Origin: Pigoraptor vietnamica
Lineage: Eukaryota > Opisthokonta > Filasterea
Reading direction: 5' to 3'
Length of the DNA: 24,571 bases
Assembly (NCBI GenBank): GCA_943704525.1
Contig: CALSCQ010002873.1
Location: 1 to 24,571, forward strand
The notes under the pieces are model-generated. The model worked only from the letters and a program-made list of their open reading frames with translations, made no database searches and had not been told where the DNA came from. Both the position numbers and the translations under genes were made by a program. Shown one piece after another: positions 10,987-22,900 of this stretch; position 1 is the first letter of the stretch; every line of letters starts with the position of its first letter.

Positions 10987-12881
10987 ATGGACGAGCGAAT
11001 GGCGCCGACCGAGGAGGAGCGCCGCGTGGCCACATACTATGCGGGGTTCCCTGCGAGCCGCGACGTGAACCCGCACCAGTGGGATGCGAAGGTCGCCCAC
11101 TGGAGGGCGCGCATTGTCGAGGACTGCGCGGCGGGTCGACTCGGCGATGGCGCGCTCTCTGCAAACGGAACGCCCGCGTCGCCCGCAGCGGTTTCTTTCG
11201 ACGCATCGCGGCTGTCGGAGCACTTTCGGTTGGGTGCCCTCGTGCCTCTTGGCCTGGACGTTGTGCTGGTGGGTCTGTGTGGTGTTCGTTCATGTTCGGT
11301 CTCAGCATTCAAATAAGCGCTTCGAAGCTGACTCACGCAAGGCTGCGCAGGGGTCAATGGCGGCTGCGGGGGATGTGGTGAGGGACGACGAGCTCTCTGC
11401 GACTGTGTCTGCGCAGAGCACGTGGGGCGCGTGGTTCGTGCACAAACTCGTACGGAAGCCGTTGTCGTGGGCCGTCTCGCAAGTGAGCCGGCCCACTGTC
11501 CTTTGCGGACGCTATGTCGTCTTGGAGCTATTGGAGGTATGTGCGGGGAATCGCAGTCTCTGAAAACGCGGCGGGCGATTCCTCATTTCCACGACCCGCA
11601 GGCAGCGGCAAAGGCCACCCTCGAACGCCACTCTGCGACGGCGACGCAGTCAAGCGATAACATTGTGCCCATGGGTCGTTTTGTGGCGATGACCGAATTG
11701 TCACGGCTAGATGCCGAGTTTGTGCTCCAGTATCTCGTCGCGTCGAGGCGCGTGGCTGTGTTTTCGCTCGAGAATGGCGACAAGGTGTGGCGATCTTTCG
11801 TTCTGAGACCATTTTTGCCGCGTGTGTTCGGCGTGGCGATGGAGCGCATGTTAACAAGCGGTGAATCCGCAGTTTTTGAAAATTGGTCCTGCCGGCGCAC
11901 CCGTCGCCACTCCGTCAGACGTGGATCGCGGCGTGGCACAGCTTGACTCGGCAATCGCACTGGTGCAATCGCAAGTGGACCGCATGCAAGGGGATGCCGA
12001 CAGGTAATTATCTGCGATTGCGTCTGTGTTTGTGTGTTCATGTGTTTGTGTCTGTGTCTGTGTCCGCCCTGCGTCTGTGTCTGTGGTGTTCGTGTGTGCG
12101 TGCGTTCGTGCGTGAGCGTTTCAGAGGTGACCTTAGCTGATGGTGCTTTAGGCTGCGAAAGGCCGCCGCGCAGGCTTCCATTGCGTCCAAGAAGGAGATT
12201 GCGCTGCACAATCTCCGCCGTTCCAAGGCCATCGAGCGCGCGATCGATGGCCGCTTATCCATTCTGTCGAACCTTACGGACGTTCTGACGCGAATTCAGT
12301 CGTCTGAAACGGACGCAAAGGTGCGTTTGTGAAAGCACGCGGTGTGTTCGCTACTGCTAATGCGCCGTCGGACTTCGCAGGCTTTGGAAGCCCTTAGCTG
12401 CGGTGCCAAGGCACTCAAGCTGTCGACGGCGAGTTCCGAGAAAGTGGAGCACGTCATGGCCCAAGTGGAGGACGCCTTTGACCGCCAGGAGGAGTCGGAG
12501 GATGCTATGCGTGCAGGTGCGTCGTGCATCACAGCGTCGCTCTCCGTTCATTGCTCACACGTTAAACCCTCAGGAATGTCGCTCGTTACTGGCACGGATG
12601 ACGCTGCCATCGAAGCCGAGCTCGCGGCTCTGTGCGAGGCGCAGGAAAGCGCAGCACCGGCGCGCGCGGACAATTTGGCAACAGCCACCGCCGACGAGCT
12701 TTCGAAGGCCGTGGGCGCGCTGTCGCTTGCGAGTTCGTCGCCCGCGAAGCCGCAGCAGTCGGTGCACGATATTTTGAAACGCGCGCCCGAAGTCCCGAAT
12801 GTGTCTCCCAGACGTGCTGAACCGGCAGGGGAGGCCGCAGAGGAGGCGTCTCGATTGGTGACTGAACTGGCGCTCACATAG
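10987..12881 (+). CDS. CHMP7: CHMP7-like ESCRT-III protein (winged-helix plus Snf7 domain), 7 exons
   Basis: CHMP7 is the ESCRT-III relative that in animals and yeast (Chm7) recruits the machinery to the nuclear envelope for sealing and repair. Exons: 10987-11268, 11351-11536, 11602-11784, 11873-12003, 12152-12320, 12381-12516, 12574-12881, giving 464 residues against about 450 in human. The first ~215 residues form the N-terminal winged-helix part (WGAWFVHKLVRKPLSWA, then SRLDAEFVLQYLVASRRVAVF). From about 225 a charged, coiled Snf7 region follows (DSAIALVQSQVDRMQGDADR; ASKKEIALHNLRRSKAIE). It includes the late acidic helix with AAIEAELAAL that is typical of Snf7 proteins. Introns are short; intron 4 is TG-rich. 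The C-terminal tail is Ala/Ser/Pro-rich and shows no clear MIT-interacting motif. CHMP4 or CHMP6 are less likely because of the long N-terminal domain. Confidence 0.88.
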
Positions 12882-13902
12882 TGCTTTCACGGGGCGCGCT
12901 GTCCTGAATTTTCTTTTGCATGCACGCATGGTTATTGGACAGTCGGCTTTTCCTTGTAACTCAGGTGCCTGCGGTTGTTGGGCAGCGTGGGACGGGGGTA
13001 ATGGGGGATGGCGACTGAACGCGAACACTCCGAGGGTGCGCGCGCATCAGTCGGCACGGCGCCGGCCGCCTGGCTGTCACGGTATTCCGGCAGCGCAACT
13101 GAGTGATTCACCGAGACATCGGTGTGGTACGAGCACGTGTTTGCGCACGACCTGTAACGTTACCACTGGGCCACACGGACGACCCCGCACGCAAGGTCGA
13201 ATTCCTGATCGGCTGCTGAGGGCTGGCGCCGGTGTCATCGCCGGCGGCCTCAGACTCAGCACCTTCAAGGCCATTGGCGGCACTGGTAGTGGCGCACGGA
13301 GGAACTGAGAAGAGGCGACGCAAGGTCATCGAGGCGCGGCGTGCGGCGCAGCAACGCGGCGTTGGAACGAAAAGTCTCTGTATGTCGTGCCGGCGTGCAC
13401 ACTGGTGAAACTGGCTCAGTATCGACTCAGCGTGGCGGACACCTTGTCACACCCCCGCTTGACCGCGGGGATTTGGGTCAGGGGATAATTACGGCATTGA
13501 GTAGAATTCATACTCCAACAATGTGTACCGGCAATGCACCCAGCCGCTGCTGCAAGAGTATCGGCTTACCGTCGACATTCACCTGACTGGAAATTTTCGT
13601 GGGTCGATGTCCAGCACTCTCTATGCGGCGCCAATTCGGCCGGTACTGCACTCCGGCAAAAGCACCCTTGCATTGCGAACGAAAACTGAAAGCACACTAG
13701 CGAACGCTGACGCACCCCCTGCTCTTCCCTTCGCGCTTCTGCGACGAACTTCAGTGAGTGCAGGCCATATGTAGAGGCACCTTCCGGCGCCATGTGAGCG
13801 CTTCGCCGTGCCACACGAAGTACCGTTTCAACTCAGAAGCCTGAGCCCTGACTGAGACCGAGTGCGTGCGGACTGACCGGATGCTTGGCCTTTGGCCGAA
13901 AA
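12882..13902. other. Intergenic region between CHMP7 and the cyclase gene
   Basis: This 1-kb spacer holds the CHMP7 3' UTR, a decayed copy of the cyclase terminal exon (about 13057-13357) and the cyclase promoter. The remaining parts, 12882-13056 and 13358-13902, show no recognisable protein, RNA or repeat. The short open frames at 13341-13774 have no family features. An in-frame stop at 13849 precedes the cyclase ATG at 13903. Confidence 0.7.
13057..13357 (+). pseudogene. Decayed copy of the 3'-terminal exon of the downstream cyclase fusion gene
   Basis: This stretch matches the last coding exon of the neighbouring gene (about 23775-24050) in order and orientation. Shared blocks include GTGGTACGAGCACGTGTT, GGCCACACGGA-GACCCCGC, AGGTCGAATT-CTGAT and, at the end, ATCGAGGCGCGGCG. 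It has lost about 20 bases after the TACCAC block (near 13165), has in-frame stops (TAA in the GACCTGTAACG block, TGA near 13215), and its middle part has drifted strongly. The left limit is uncertain (13057-13090). It looks like what remains of a second, upstream copy after tandem duplication and deletion, or of a local segmental copy. It is not expected to encode protein. Confidence 0.85.
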
Positions 13903-16900
13903 ATGGGGTTGATATCGCTCGACGCCATGCGCGTGCCCGGGTACGAGCTGACGGCGCCCATCTACGAGGGCGCGCAGTCGGCGATATTCAAGGCGCACCG
14001 CGCGGACGACCCTTCGGCGTCGGTCATCATCAAGACGCACGGCGGCACCGAAATGGCCACCGTCGCGGACATTGCGCGCCTCCGCCACGAGTACAACATT
14101 CTGTGCGCGCTGGCTGCCGCGGACGTGCAGAGCGTGCCGCGTCCAGTCGCGCTCGTTGCCCACGCAAATGGGCTCGCGATGGTCGTGTCGGACTTTGACG
14201 GCGTGTCCCTGCGCGACATGCTGCGAGAGGGACTGGACAGGTGGGCCATTCCGCATTTATTTCCCGCCGCACTCTTTTGTGATGCCTTTTTGCGTCCTTC
14301 TTCAAATTGCGTGCACACTCGCATGCAAAGTAACACCGGCGCGTGCATAGTCACACGCGCGCTCATTTCTGCATGCCTTCCCATGTGGTTTACACCTCTC
14401 TCGACCGTTACGCCGCAGGGGAATGTTCCTTGCGATAGCCATCGAGGCGTGCAAGGCCCTCGCGTTCGTCCACAGAGCCGGCATCATCCACAAGGACATC
14501 AAGCCCGCGAACCTGAAGGTGCGGAGTGGTAGCAGCACTGCGCTGTGAGTGCTTCCGTAGTTGGGCCTGCGCGCGCGAGGGCGTCCGTGTGTTGTTCGTC
14601 TCTCACACCACACACTTTGCAGGTAAACCCTCGAACAATGGAAGTGCAGGTGATCGACTTTAGCATCTCCACGCGCCTCGCCGTCGAGGATATGGGCGCA
14701 AATCAGGGGACGACGTTCGAGGGCTCGGTGGGTCTGCGTTGGTGACAGCCACCAATATGCATTAAACTATCGTGTAGCGGCGACTCACCTGTCTGTTTTC
14801 TGCCCCTCCGGCCACTGCAGCTGGCGTACATGAGCCCTGAGCAGACGGGTCGGATGAACCGCCAGATTGACTTTCGCACGGACTTTTACTCGCTCGGGGT
14901 GACCTTTTACGAGATGCTCGCCGGTCGACTGCCGTTTGCCGCGAAGGACGCGATCGAGTACGTGCACTGCCACATCGCCAAGACGCCCAAGCCGCTGCAC
15001 GCCGTGGATGCGACGATTCCGCGCGCGCTGTCGGACATAGTGGCGAAGCTGATGGCGAAGACGGCGGAGGACCGGTACCAGTCGGCGCAGGGCGTGCTGG
15101 CGGACCTGGAGCTGTGCCTTGCGCGGATGGGCCCCGAGTGGCCCGCGCGGTCGCCGGCGTCGGTGGCCAAGGCGATGGAGGGCTTCGTGGCGGGCCAGGT
15201 GGACCGCCGCAGCCAGTTTGTTATCCCGCAGAAGTTGTACGGGCGCGAGGACGAGGTGGGGCGGCTGATGGCGGCGTACCAGCGCGTGGCGATGGTGGGG
15301 TCGGTGGAGGCGTGCTTTGTGAGCGGGTTTTCCGGAATCGGAAAGTCGTCGATTGTGAACGAGGTGCACAAGCCGATAGTAGCGGCGCGTGGGCGGTTCG
15401 CGGGGGGCAAATTCGACCAGTTCCGGCGGCAGAAGTCGGCGCTGCTGCAGGCGCTCGGCGACCTCGTGAACGGAGCGTTGTCGGAAGGAGAGTACGCGGT
15501 GGCCGGGTGGCGGCAGCGCATGAACGCCCGGCTCGGTGCGCACGCGCGAATAATTGTGGAGATCGTGCCCGAGCTCGAGCACCTGGTTGGTGCAACGCCG
15601 CCCGTCGCCCAGCTCCCTCCGGCGGAGTCGCAGAACCGCTTCGAAAGGGTCTTTCGGCAGTTTGTGGGCGCGTTTTGCTCGGCGGAGTACCCGCTCGTGA
15701 TATTCCTGGACGACCTCCAGTGGGTGGACCCCGCCTCCCTGCGCCTCGTCCACATCCTGCTCACCGATCCCCAGCTGCGCGGCCTTCTGCTGATCGGCGC
15801 GTATCGAGACAACGAGGTCTCGCCCGACCATCCCTTTGTCGTCGAATTGGAGGGGCTGCGGCGCGACGGCCTACCAGTGACGGACATTGTCATTACACCC
15901 CTGCGCCCCGACCACGTCCGCGCCCTGGTGCGCGACACGCTCGACGTCACTGTCAGCGTGGCGCCGTCGTCGTCCGGACACGATGGTCTGGACAAGCTCG
16001 CGTCGCTGCTCCACGACCGCACGGGTGGGAACCCGTTCTTTGTGACGCAGCTGTTCAAGTCGCTCTACGACGATGGCCTCATTGCGTTTGACTTTGGCGC
16101 AAACGCGTGGGCCGTGGACACTGCGCGATTGGCGGAGACGCAGATGACGTCCAACGTCGTCGACTTGATGGTGTCGCGCGTGCGGCGTCTTCCTGCGCCT
16201 TCGCAAGACCTGCTCAGGGTCGCCGCGGCGGTGGGCGCGCGGTTCACGGCGCGCTGGCTCGCGATTGCGTGCGACCAACCGATCCACGAGGTTGGACGCC
16301 TGCTGTGGCCCGCGCTCGAGGCAAATCTCATTGTGCCGTTTGGGGGCGACTACAACATGCTGGTGGAGTGGGAGGGCGCCGCGGATTCGGTCGTTTCGGA
16401 CCCCAACGTGCGCATTGCGAGCTTTCGCTTCCAGCACGACCGCGTCCAGCAGGCTGCGTACACGCTCATCCCCGAAGACGAGAAGGCGGCGGTGCACTTG
16501 GCGATCGGCCAGCGAATGTGTCGCGGCGTAGAGGGCGACCCGAAAGCGCTCGACCCGCAGCTGCTCGAGATCGTGAATCAGCTGAACGCGGGGCGGCATC
16601 TAGTGACGGACCCTGCGGAGCGGACGCGAATGGCCCGCCTCAATTTTCAGGCCGGACAGAAGGCGTTTGCGGCGACGGCGTATGTGCCGGCGGTCGCGTA
16701 CCACCGCCATGCCTGCACGATGTTGCCAGCGGAAGCTTGGGAGTCCCAGTTCGACGCGTGCTGGGAAATGACCATGGCCCTCGCGGCGGCGGAGTACGTC
16801 ACGTCGGACTTTGTTGCCACCGAGGCGACGTGCGAGACGCTCCTTCGCCGAGCCACAACGGCATTGCAGCGTGCGTCCGTGCTGGAGATACTGCTTGGCG

Positions 16901-19900
16901 TGCGAATTCAGCAGAACAGGCTCCGTGACGCTCTTGACATCGGGCTCGCGGCGCTCGGCGAGATTTCGGTTCCGCTGCGGATGGAGCGGCCCACGTTATC
17001 GACCCTTGAGGAGCTCATGCAGACGGGCGATATGACTGACCCAGTGGCGCTCACTGCCATGCGCATACTCGCTCCGCTCATTGGGCCGACGTACGCGCTT
17101 GATACGCTGCTCAACATCCGGGTGGCGTTCACGATGGTCCACTTGACGCAGACGGCCGGCCTTAGCGCGCTGGCCCCGTTCGCCTACGTCTTCTACGGGC
17201 TCGTGGCGTCGAACTTTGATCTCCCCTCGGGCTTGCTCGGGGGGCAGCGGGCGCTTGAGCTGTTCGAGAAGCGGGGCCTCCCGGAGCAGCGGGGGAAGGT
17301 GTTGGGCGTGTTCCACTACCACGTGGCTGTGTGGCACCGGCCCATCCGCAGCACGATCGAGCCCCTCCACAAGGCATTTGCGGCGACGATTGAGGCGGGT
17401 GACATCGAGTTCTCGGGGTACACGGCATTTTACGTCTGCGACGCGATGTTGTTTGCCGGCGATCCGCTGCGGGACGTGGCCAAGTGGCAGGAGAAATATT
17501 TTGCGGGGCTCGTGCAGCGCCAGCAGCTGCTCACGTCGACGTACTTCAACATCTGGCGGCGTCACGTGATCAAGCTGCTGCACGGCGAGTGGGACGAGGA
17601 GTACGAGTTTTTTGGACGGCGCGTCACGGACGATCTCTTCATCGAGGAACTTGTTTCCGCAAATACGCGCGTGTATGCGTTCGCCGCGTATCTCGCGCGC
17701 GGTACCATCGCGTATCACCTGGGCAAGTACGCCGACGCTGTCGAGGACATGCGTTCGGCGCACCGTTTCTTCCTCGGTGCCGTTGGCATGATGCCGTCCG
17801 CCATCTATGCTTACCAGTGCTCGCTGGCCGTGCTTGCGCTCGCCCGCTCCCTGCGCGGCCCCGGTGCCGTAGGCGTGGGGAGCGCACACGACCCGGGCGC
17901 GCGGGAAATGTCGTACGAGGAGGCATTGTCGGACGCTCTGGCGCTCAAGTGCCCTCCTGCGGCCGACCTGGCGCTTGCCGATGCGGTGGCAGTGGCACGC
18001 GCGAACCAGCGCCTCCTCTGGCACTGGGCAAAGAGCTGCCCTGCCAACTTTGCCCACATGCACGACCTGGTCGAGGCCGCGATCTGCTGGACCACGGGTA
18101 GGCACGACGCGGCGGAAATCGCATTTGCGTCTGCAATCCGGGGAGCGTCCGAGAGCGGGTTCCTGAAGGAGACGGCGCTGGCGAGCGAGCTCTCGGCGGA
18201 GTTTTACAGGGACATTGGAGACCGCGCGCGCGAACGGCAGTTCGCCGGTCAGGCCTACTACGGATACATGAAATGGGGGTCGCGGTTGGTGCTTCGGCGG
18301 CTCGAGACGACATGGCCTGACTTCGACCTGTCGCGTGAGGTGCCGGGCGACGTGGTGTCCGTGTCGTCGGCCTCGTCATCCAGGGCGCGGTCACGCGAGC
18401 AGGGGCGATCCCATGCCAGCAAGCGCGCGGACGCATGGTTTGGGGAGGTGACGACTGGCAGCGGCTCGAATGATGGCCTGGACATGGACACATTCCTGAA
18501 GGCGTCGATGGCGATTTCCAGCGAAATTGTGATGGACGCGCTCATCAAGAAGCTCATGGCCATCGTCCTCGAGAACGCTTGCGGCGACCGCGCCGTTCTC
18601 CTGCTCGTGCGCGACGGCGAACTCTGCGTGCAAAGCGTCGCCGCCATCATGGAGGGAGGGGCCGTGGACGTCGCCGTCGAGTCAGACGGGCTCGCAGTGT
18701 CATCGTACGACGACATGCCAAAGACTATTGTGAACTATGTCCTCTCGACGAAGGCCGCGGTCGTTCTCGACCAGTGCGATTCGGATGCGGTCCGTCAGCT
18801 TGCGGCAGACCCGTACTTTCGCCTGTTCCGCCCCAAATCCGTCATGTGCAGCCCCATCCTCTGCATGGGACAGGTGGCGGGCATGCTGTACCTCGAGAAC
18901 AGCGCCATGTCGGGCGTGTTCCACAAGGACCGCCTCGAGCTCATCTCAGTGCTGTCGTCGCAGCTCGGCGTCTCGCTCCGCAACGCGCAGCTCTTCCAGG
19001 AGATACGCGAGAACAGCGGGTTTTTGGAGGGCGTGCTGGAGCACATGCAGGACGCGATTCTCGTGCTCGACTCGCAGCTCTGCGTCACGCTTGCGAATAG
19101 GTTTGTAAGAGGATGCTCTTCACAGTTGCCAACGAAATGCGCCGACCATCGTTGGTATTTTGCAGGTGTTTCTACGAGCGCTTCATGCTCGAGCCCGACG
19201 ATGTCGTCGGAATTCCTCTCATTAACATCAGCGACGGTGACTGGAACATCCCCGCGTTTCGCGTTCGGCTCGAGAGCCTGCTCACTGACGAGACACAGAA
19301 TATCCGGAACTTCGAGGCGGGTCGTCGTCGTTTGTTTTTCTCTACCATCCGAATGTTTGCTAAAGTCGCGCAACGTGCGCTGTCGCAGATCGAAAAGGAA
19401 TTCCGGTACGGGCGGTCGTGTCTCCTCGTCAACGCCAGCCGCTTTAGCAAGGAGGCGGAGGGCGGTGCGCCGCTCGTGCTTGTGACAGTCTACGATGTGA
19501 CAGATCGCAAGCGGATGGCGGAGCTGGAGTTGCTTGCGAAGGACCTCGCGCGCATGATTGAGGACGCGAACGTGCCTATCTTTGGCGTCGATGCCAACGA
19601 CTGGTGTGTGGGCGGTCGGTCTGCTCTATGTGACGTCTCTTATTTTGCGGTCCCCTGATGCTCATCTTGCTTATCGCAGCGTGAACGAGTGGAACCGCAA
19701 GGCGGCGTGGCTGACAGGCTTCTCGGCGCACGACGTGATGGGGCGCTCACTCACGAAGGATATCATTCAGGACGAAGGCGCGGCGGAGAAGCTGCGGATG
19801 GTCTTCCGGCGTGCGTACGTTGGGGAGGGCACGACTGGGATCGAAATTCGGTTGCCTACCAAGACGGGCGTGACGATAGAGCTGTCCGTGAACGCGTCGC

Positions 19901-22900
19901 CGCGCGTCGACCAGACGGGCAACGTGGTTGGCGTGCTGTGCGTCGGGCAGGACGTGACGGACCGCCGGCGGGGAGAGGGTACGCTGAAGGAGGGCGTCGT
20001 TCACACGCTTGCGTCGTATCTTCCGCGAATGGTGGTGGACAAGTACGCGCGGGATCCGCAGCTGCCGCGCGAGCCGCCGGTCGCGGAGACGTTCACGGGG
20101 AGCGCGCTGTTTGTGGATGTGAGCGGATTTACGCCGCTGACGTCGCGGCTTGCGATGGAGGCGGTGGACGGGGCGGAGCAGGTTGGGCGGCTGCTGAACG
20201 GGAACTTTGACCGACTGATTCCGGTGATCATTGCGAACGGCGGGGACGTCGTCAAGTTTGCGGGGGACGCGATACTGGCGGTGTTCCGGACGAGCGAGGA
20301 GGTCGACCTGAAGACGAGCGCCCTGTATGCGATTCAGGTGTGTACAATCGTGCGCGATGGCACCGAGGACGCCCATTTGTAGAGGCGAGCTCGAATAGTA
20401 GTCGCATGAACAATTCATCCTCGAGCGTTTGCGCAGTCAATGCGCTCGAGACAGCTTACTGATGATGTTCCTTGTGTTGCAGTGCGGTCTGGCACTGCGC
20501 GACTCGATCGAGAGTGGTGAGACGCCACTCGGTATGACGCTTCCGATGAAGGTCGGAATCGGCGTCGGGGACTTTCAGGCTGTGCACTTTGGGGGCGTGA
20601 ATGACGTGTGGCAGTGCCTTGTGCTGGGTCCGCCGCTCGCACAGATGGCGGCGGCGGAGCAGTCGGCGAAGAGCGGGCAGGTCGTCGTGTCGCGCGAGAC
20701 GTGGGCGATTGTGCAGGACAGGTGCACTGGGCAGGCGCTGGCGGACTCGCCGTGCTTTGCGGTGCAATCGCTCATGGACCCCTTGCAGCCCCACCCGCCG
20801 GAGCCCATGCAGGTGTGTGTCTCACGACCCAGGCGGCTCGTTTGCGCTTTGTCTGGTGCGTGTTCCTCGCCCTTTTTTGCTGACACTATGCAATTACTGT
20901 GCATTTTAGGTGGCGCTGGTGATGGAGCCGTCTCTGCGGGCGTACGTGAACCCCGAGGTGTTGCCTTTCCTGTACGAGAACCAGACGTCGTGGATGACGG
21001 AGCTTCGTGCCGTCACGAGCGTGTTCGCGCGCGCGAGTGGGTTCGACTACGCGACGTCCGTCCTGGCTCAGCCCGACCTCGTTCGGCTGCAGTCGATGCT
21101 CGTCGCTGTGCAGCACATCCTCGCGGACTTTGGTGGTTCGATGTCCAAGGTCAGTGCCTCGGGACCCGCAGTCGCGCCTTTCCGTCTGCTGTTGCGTAAT
21201 GCGTGCTGATTTGAGCCGCCTTCTAGGTCCTCGTTGACGACAAGGGCCTTGTGTTCCACATGGCGTTTGGGCTGCCCGGGTGCGCGCGAGGGAACGACGT
21301 CACGTTTGCGGTGCTGGCGATGTGCGTCATGCGGGACACGCTGGCGCAGATGGGCGTGGGGCTGTCGATCGGTATCACTACGGGTGTCGTGTTCTGCGGC
21401 GCGATTGGCACGTCGACGCGGCGCGAGTACACGCAGCACGCGGACGTCGTGAACGTTGCTGCGCGGTTCATGACAACGGCGGGACCCAACGAAATTCTCT
21501 GCGATAACGCGACGCGCATGGCGTGTTCGGAGGCGGCGATCTCGTTTGAGGGGCGCGGCCGCGTTCGCCTGAAGGGCAAGACTGAAGAAATCGAAGTCTT
21601 CCGGCCGCACCAGCGGCGACAGGCAACAATGACGGACGACATTGTGCGCGTGCAGCATCGGCTGCATCAGCATGACGAGTACCTTCAGGGCGGTCAGTTG
21701 ACGCCTGACGCAGAGATGCCGTTCCTCGGTCGCAGGCTTCTCTTTGAGCGGATGGACGAGTTGATGTCCGGGAAGCATGAATCCGACATTCTGCCGGGCG
21801 AGACTTCGTCGCGTGGAAGCGGCTTCCAGAACGATAGTACTGAATCGAGAGACGACGACATTTCGTTCCGGGGTGTTATTGCTTATCGTGACATGGTGGA
21901 GGGTGCAAACGACGTCGTCGTGCTCGAAGGCGCCACCGGAATCGGCAAGAGCGAGGTGCTGCGGCAGTTGTACCTTCGGCACTTGGGGCGGGACGCGGGG
22001 ACGGTGCTGTGGACGGGGCAGCAGGCAACCCAGCCCGTGGAACGGTACTTCTCGCTGAGGGCGTGGCGTCCGATTCTTCACCAGATTTTCGACTTGACGT
22101 CACCCGCTGGGCGGCGGTCAGTAATGGCGCAGCTGCATGATATGCTCGATTCCGTCGTGCCGGGGACGGGAAAACATGCTTTCGTGATCGTATCGTACTT
22201 CGCGGAAGAGGTGAGTTCCGTTCGTTTCTTTTCCTTCTTCTTTTCTTTTTCTTCTTCTTCTTCTCTTTTTCTTTTTTCTTCTTTTTTTCCCCTTCTTTCT
22301 TTGATTTGGCGAGGTTGTTGTCCTGGCCGCCTCGCACTAAAATGTTCCGCCTATTTTGCAGGAGACGAAGGCGTCATTTTTGGCGTCGGCCATGCGGGAG
22401 CTTCTGCAAGACGACTTTGGGTCGGTGTGTCTCGAGTGCTTGGCGACGATCATGGCGGAGCGCATCCGCTCGCTCGCCGAAAACGACGACCAGTTCCGGC
22501 GAACGCTTATTCTGATCGACGACTACGACGTGCTTGGGGATGACACGTCGGGACTCTTGCACGTGAGTTATACTAGAGTTTGAGGACGTCAGTCAAAAGG
22601 AGCTCGTGATGTTCGTTTATGCTCTTGACTTTTTTTGATTATCGTCTGCATGCAGGCGTTGACAAGCGTGCCTTGCGATGCTGTCTTTGTGATTACTACG
22701 CGCGCGGCTCGGGCGGGCGACGTTATGGCGACTCCCGGGAGGACGCGGCGCATTCATAGGTACGGCCTTGAGTCTGTTTGGCGATTTTCGCGTTCCCCAT
22801 GTGGACTCACCGGTTGCTGTCTTTTTTTTTTTGTAGTTATCGTCTCAAGGGATTGTGCGACGCGGACATCGTCGCGCGTGTTTGTGTTCGTCTCAAGGCT

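Noticed and set aside
13341-13774. Short plus-strand open frames upstream of the cyclase gene
   Set aside because: Unrelated to known families, not joined in frame to the cyclase start, and separated from it by a stop at 13849.
14785-15831. Long minus-strand open frame of 348 codons
   Set aside because: It lies antisense to a well-supported kinase/ATPase exon, is Arg/His-rich and has no domain; a GC-rich shadow frame.
16996-18105. Long minus-strand open frame of 369 codons
   Set aside because: Antisense shadow of the fusion gene's helical-repeat exon, with biased composition and no recognisable family.
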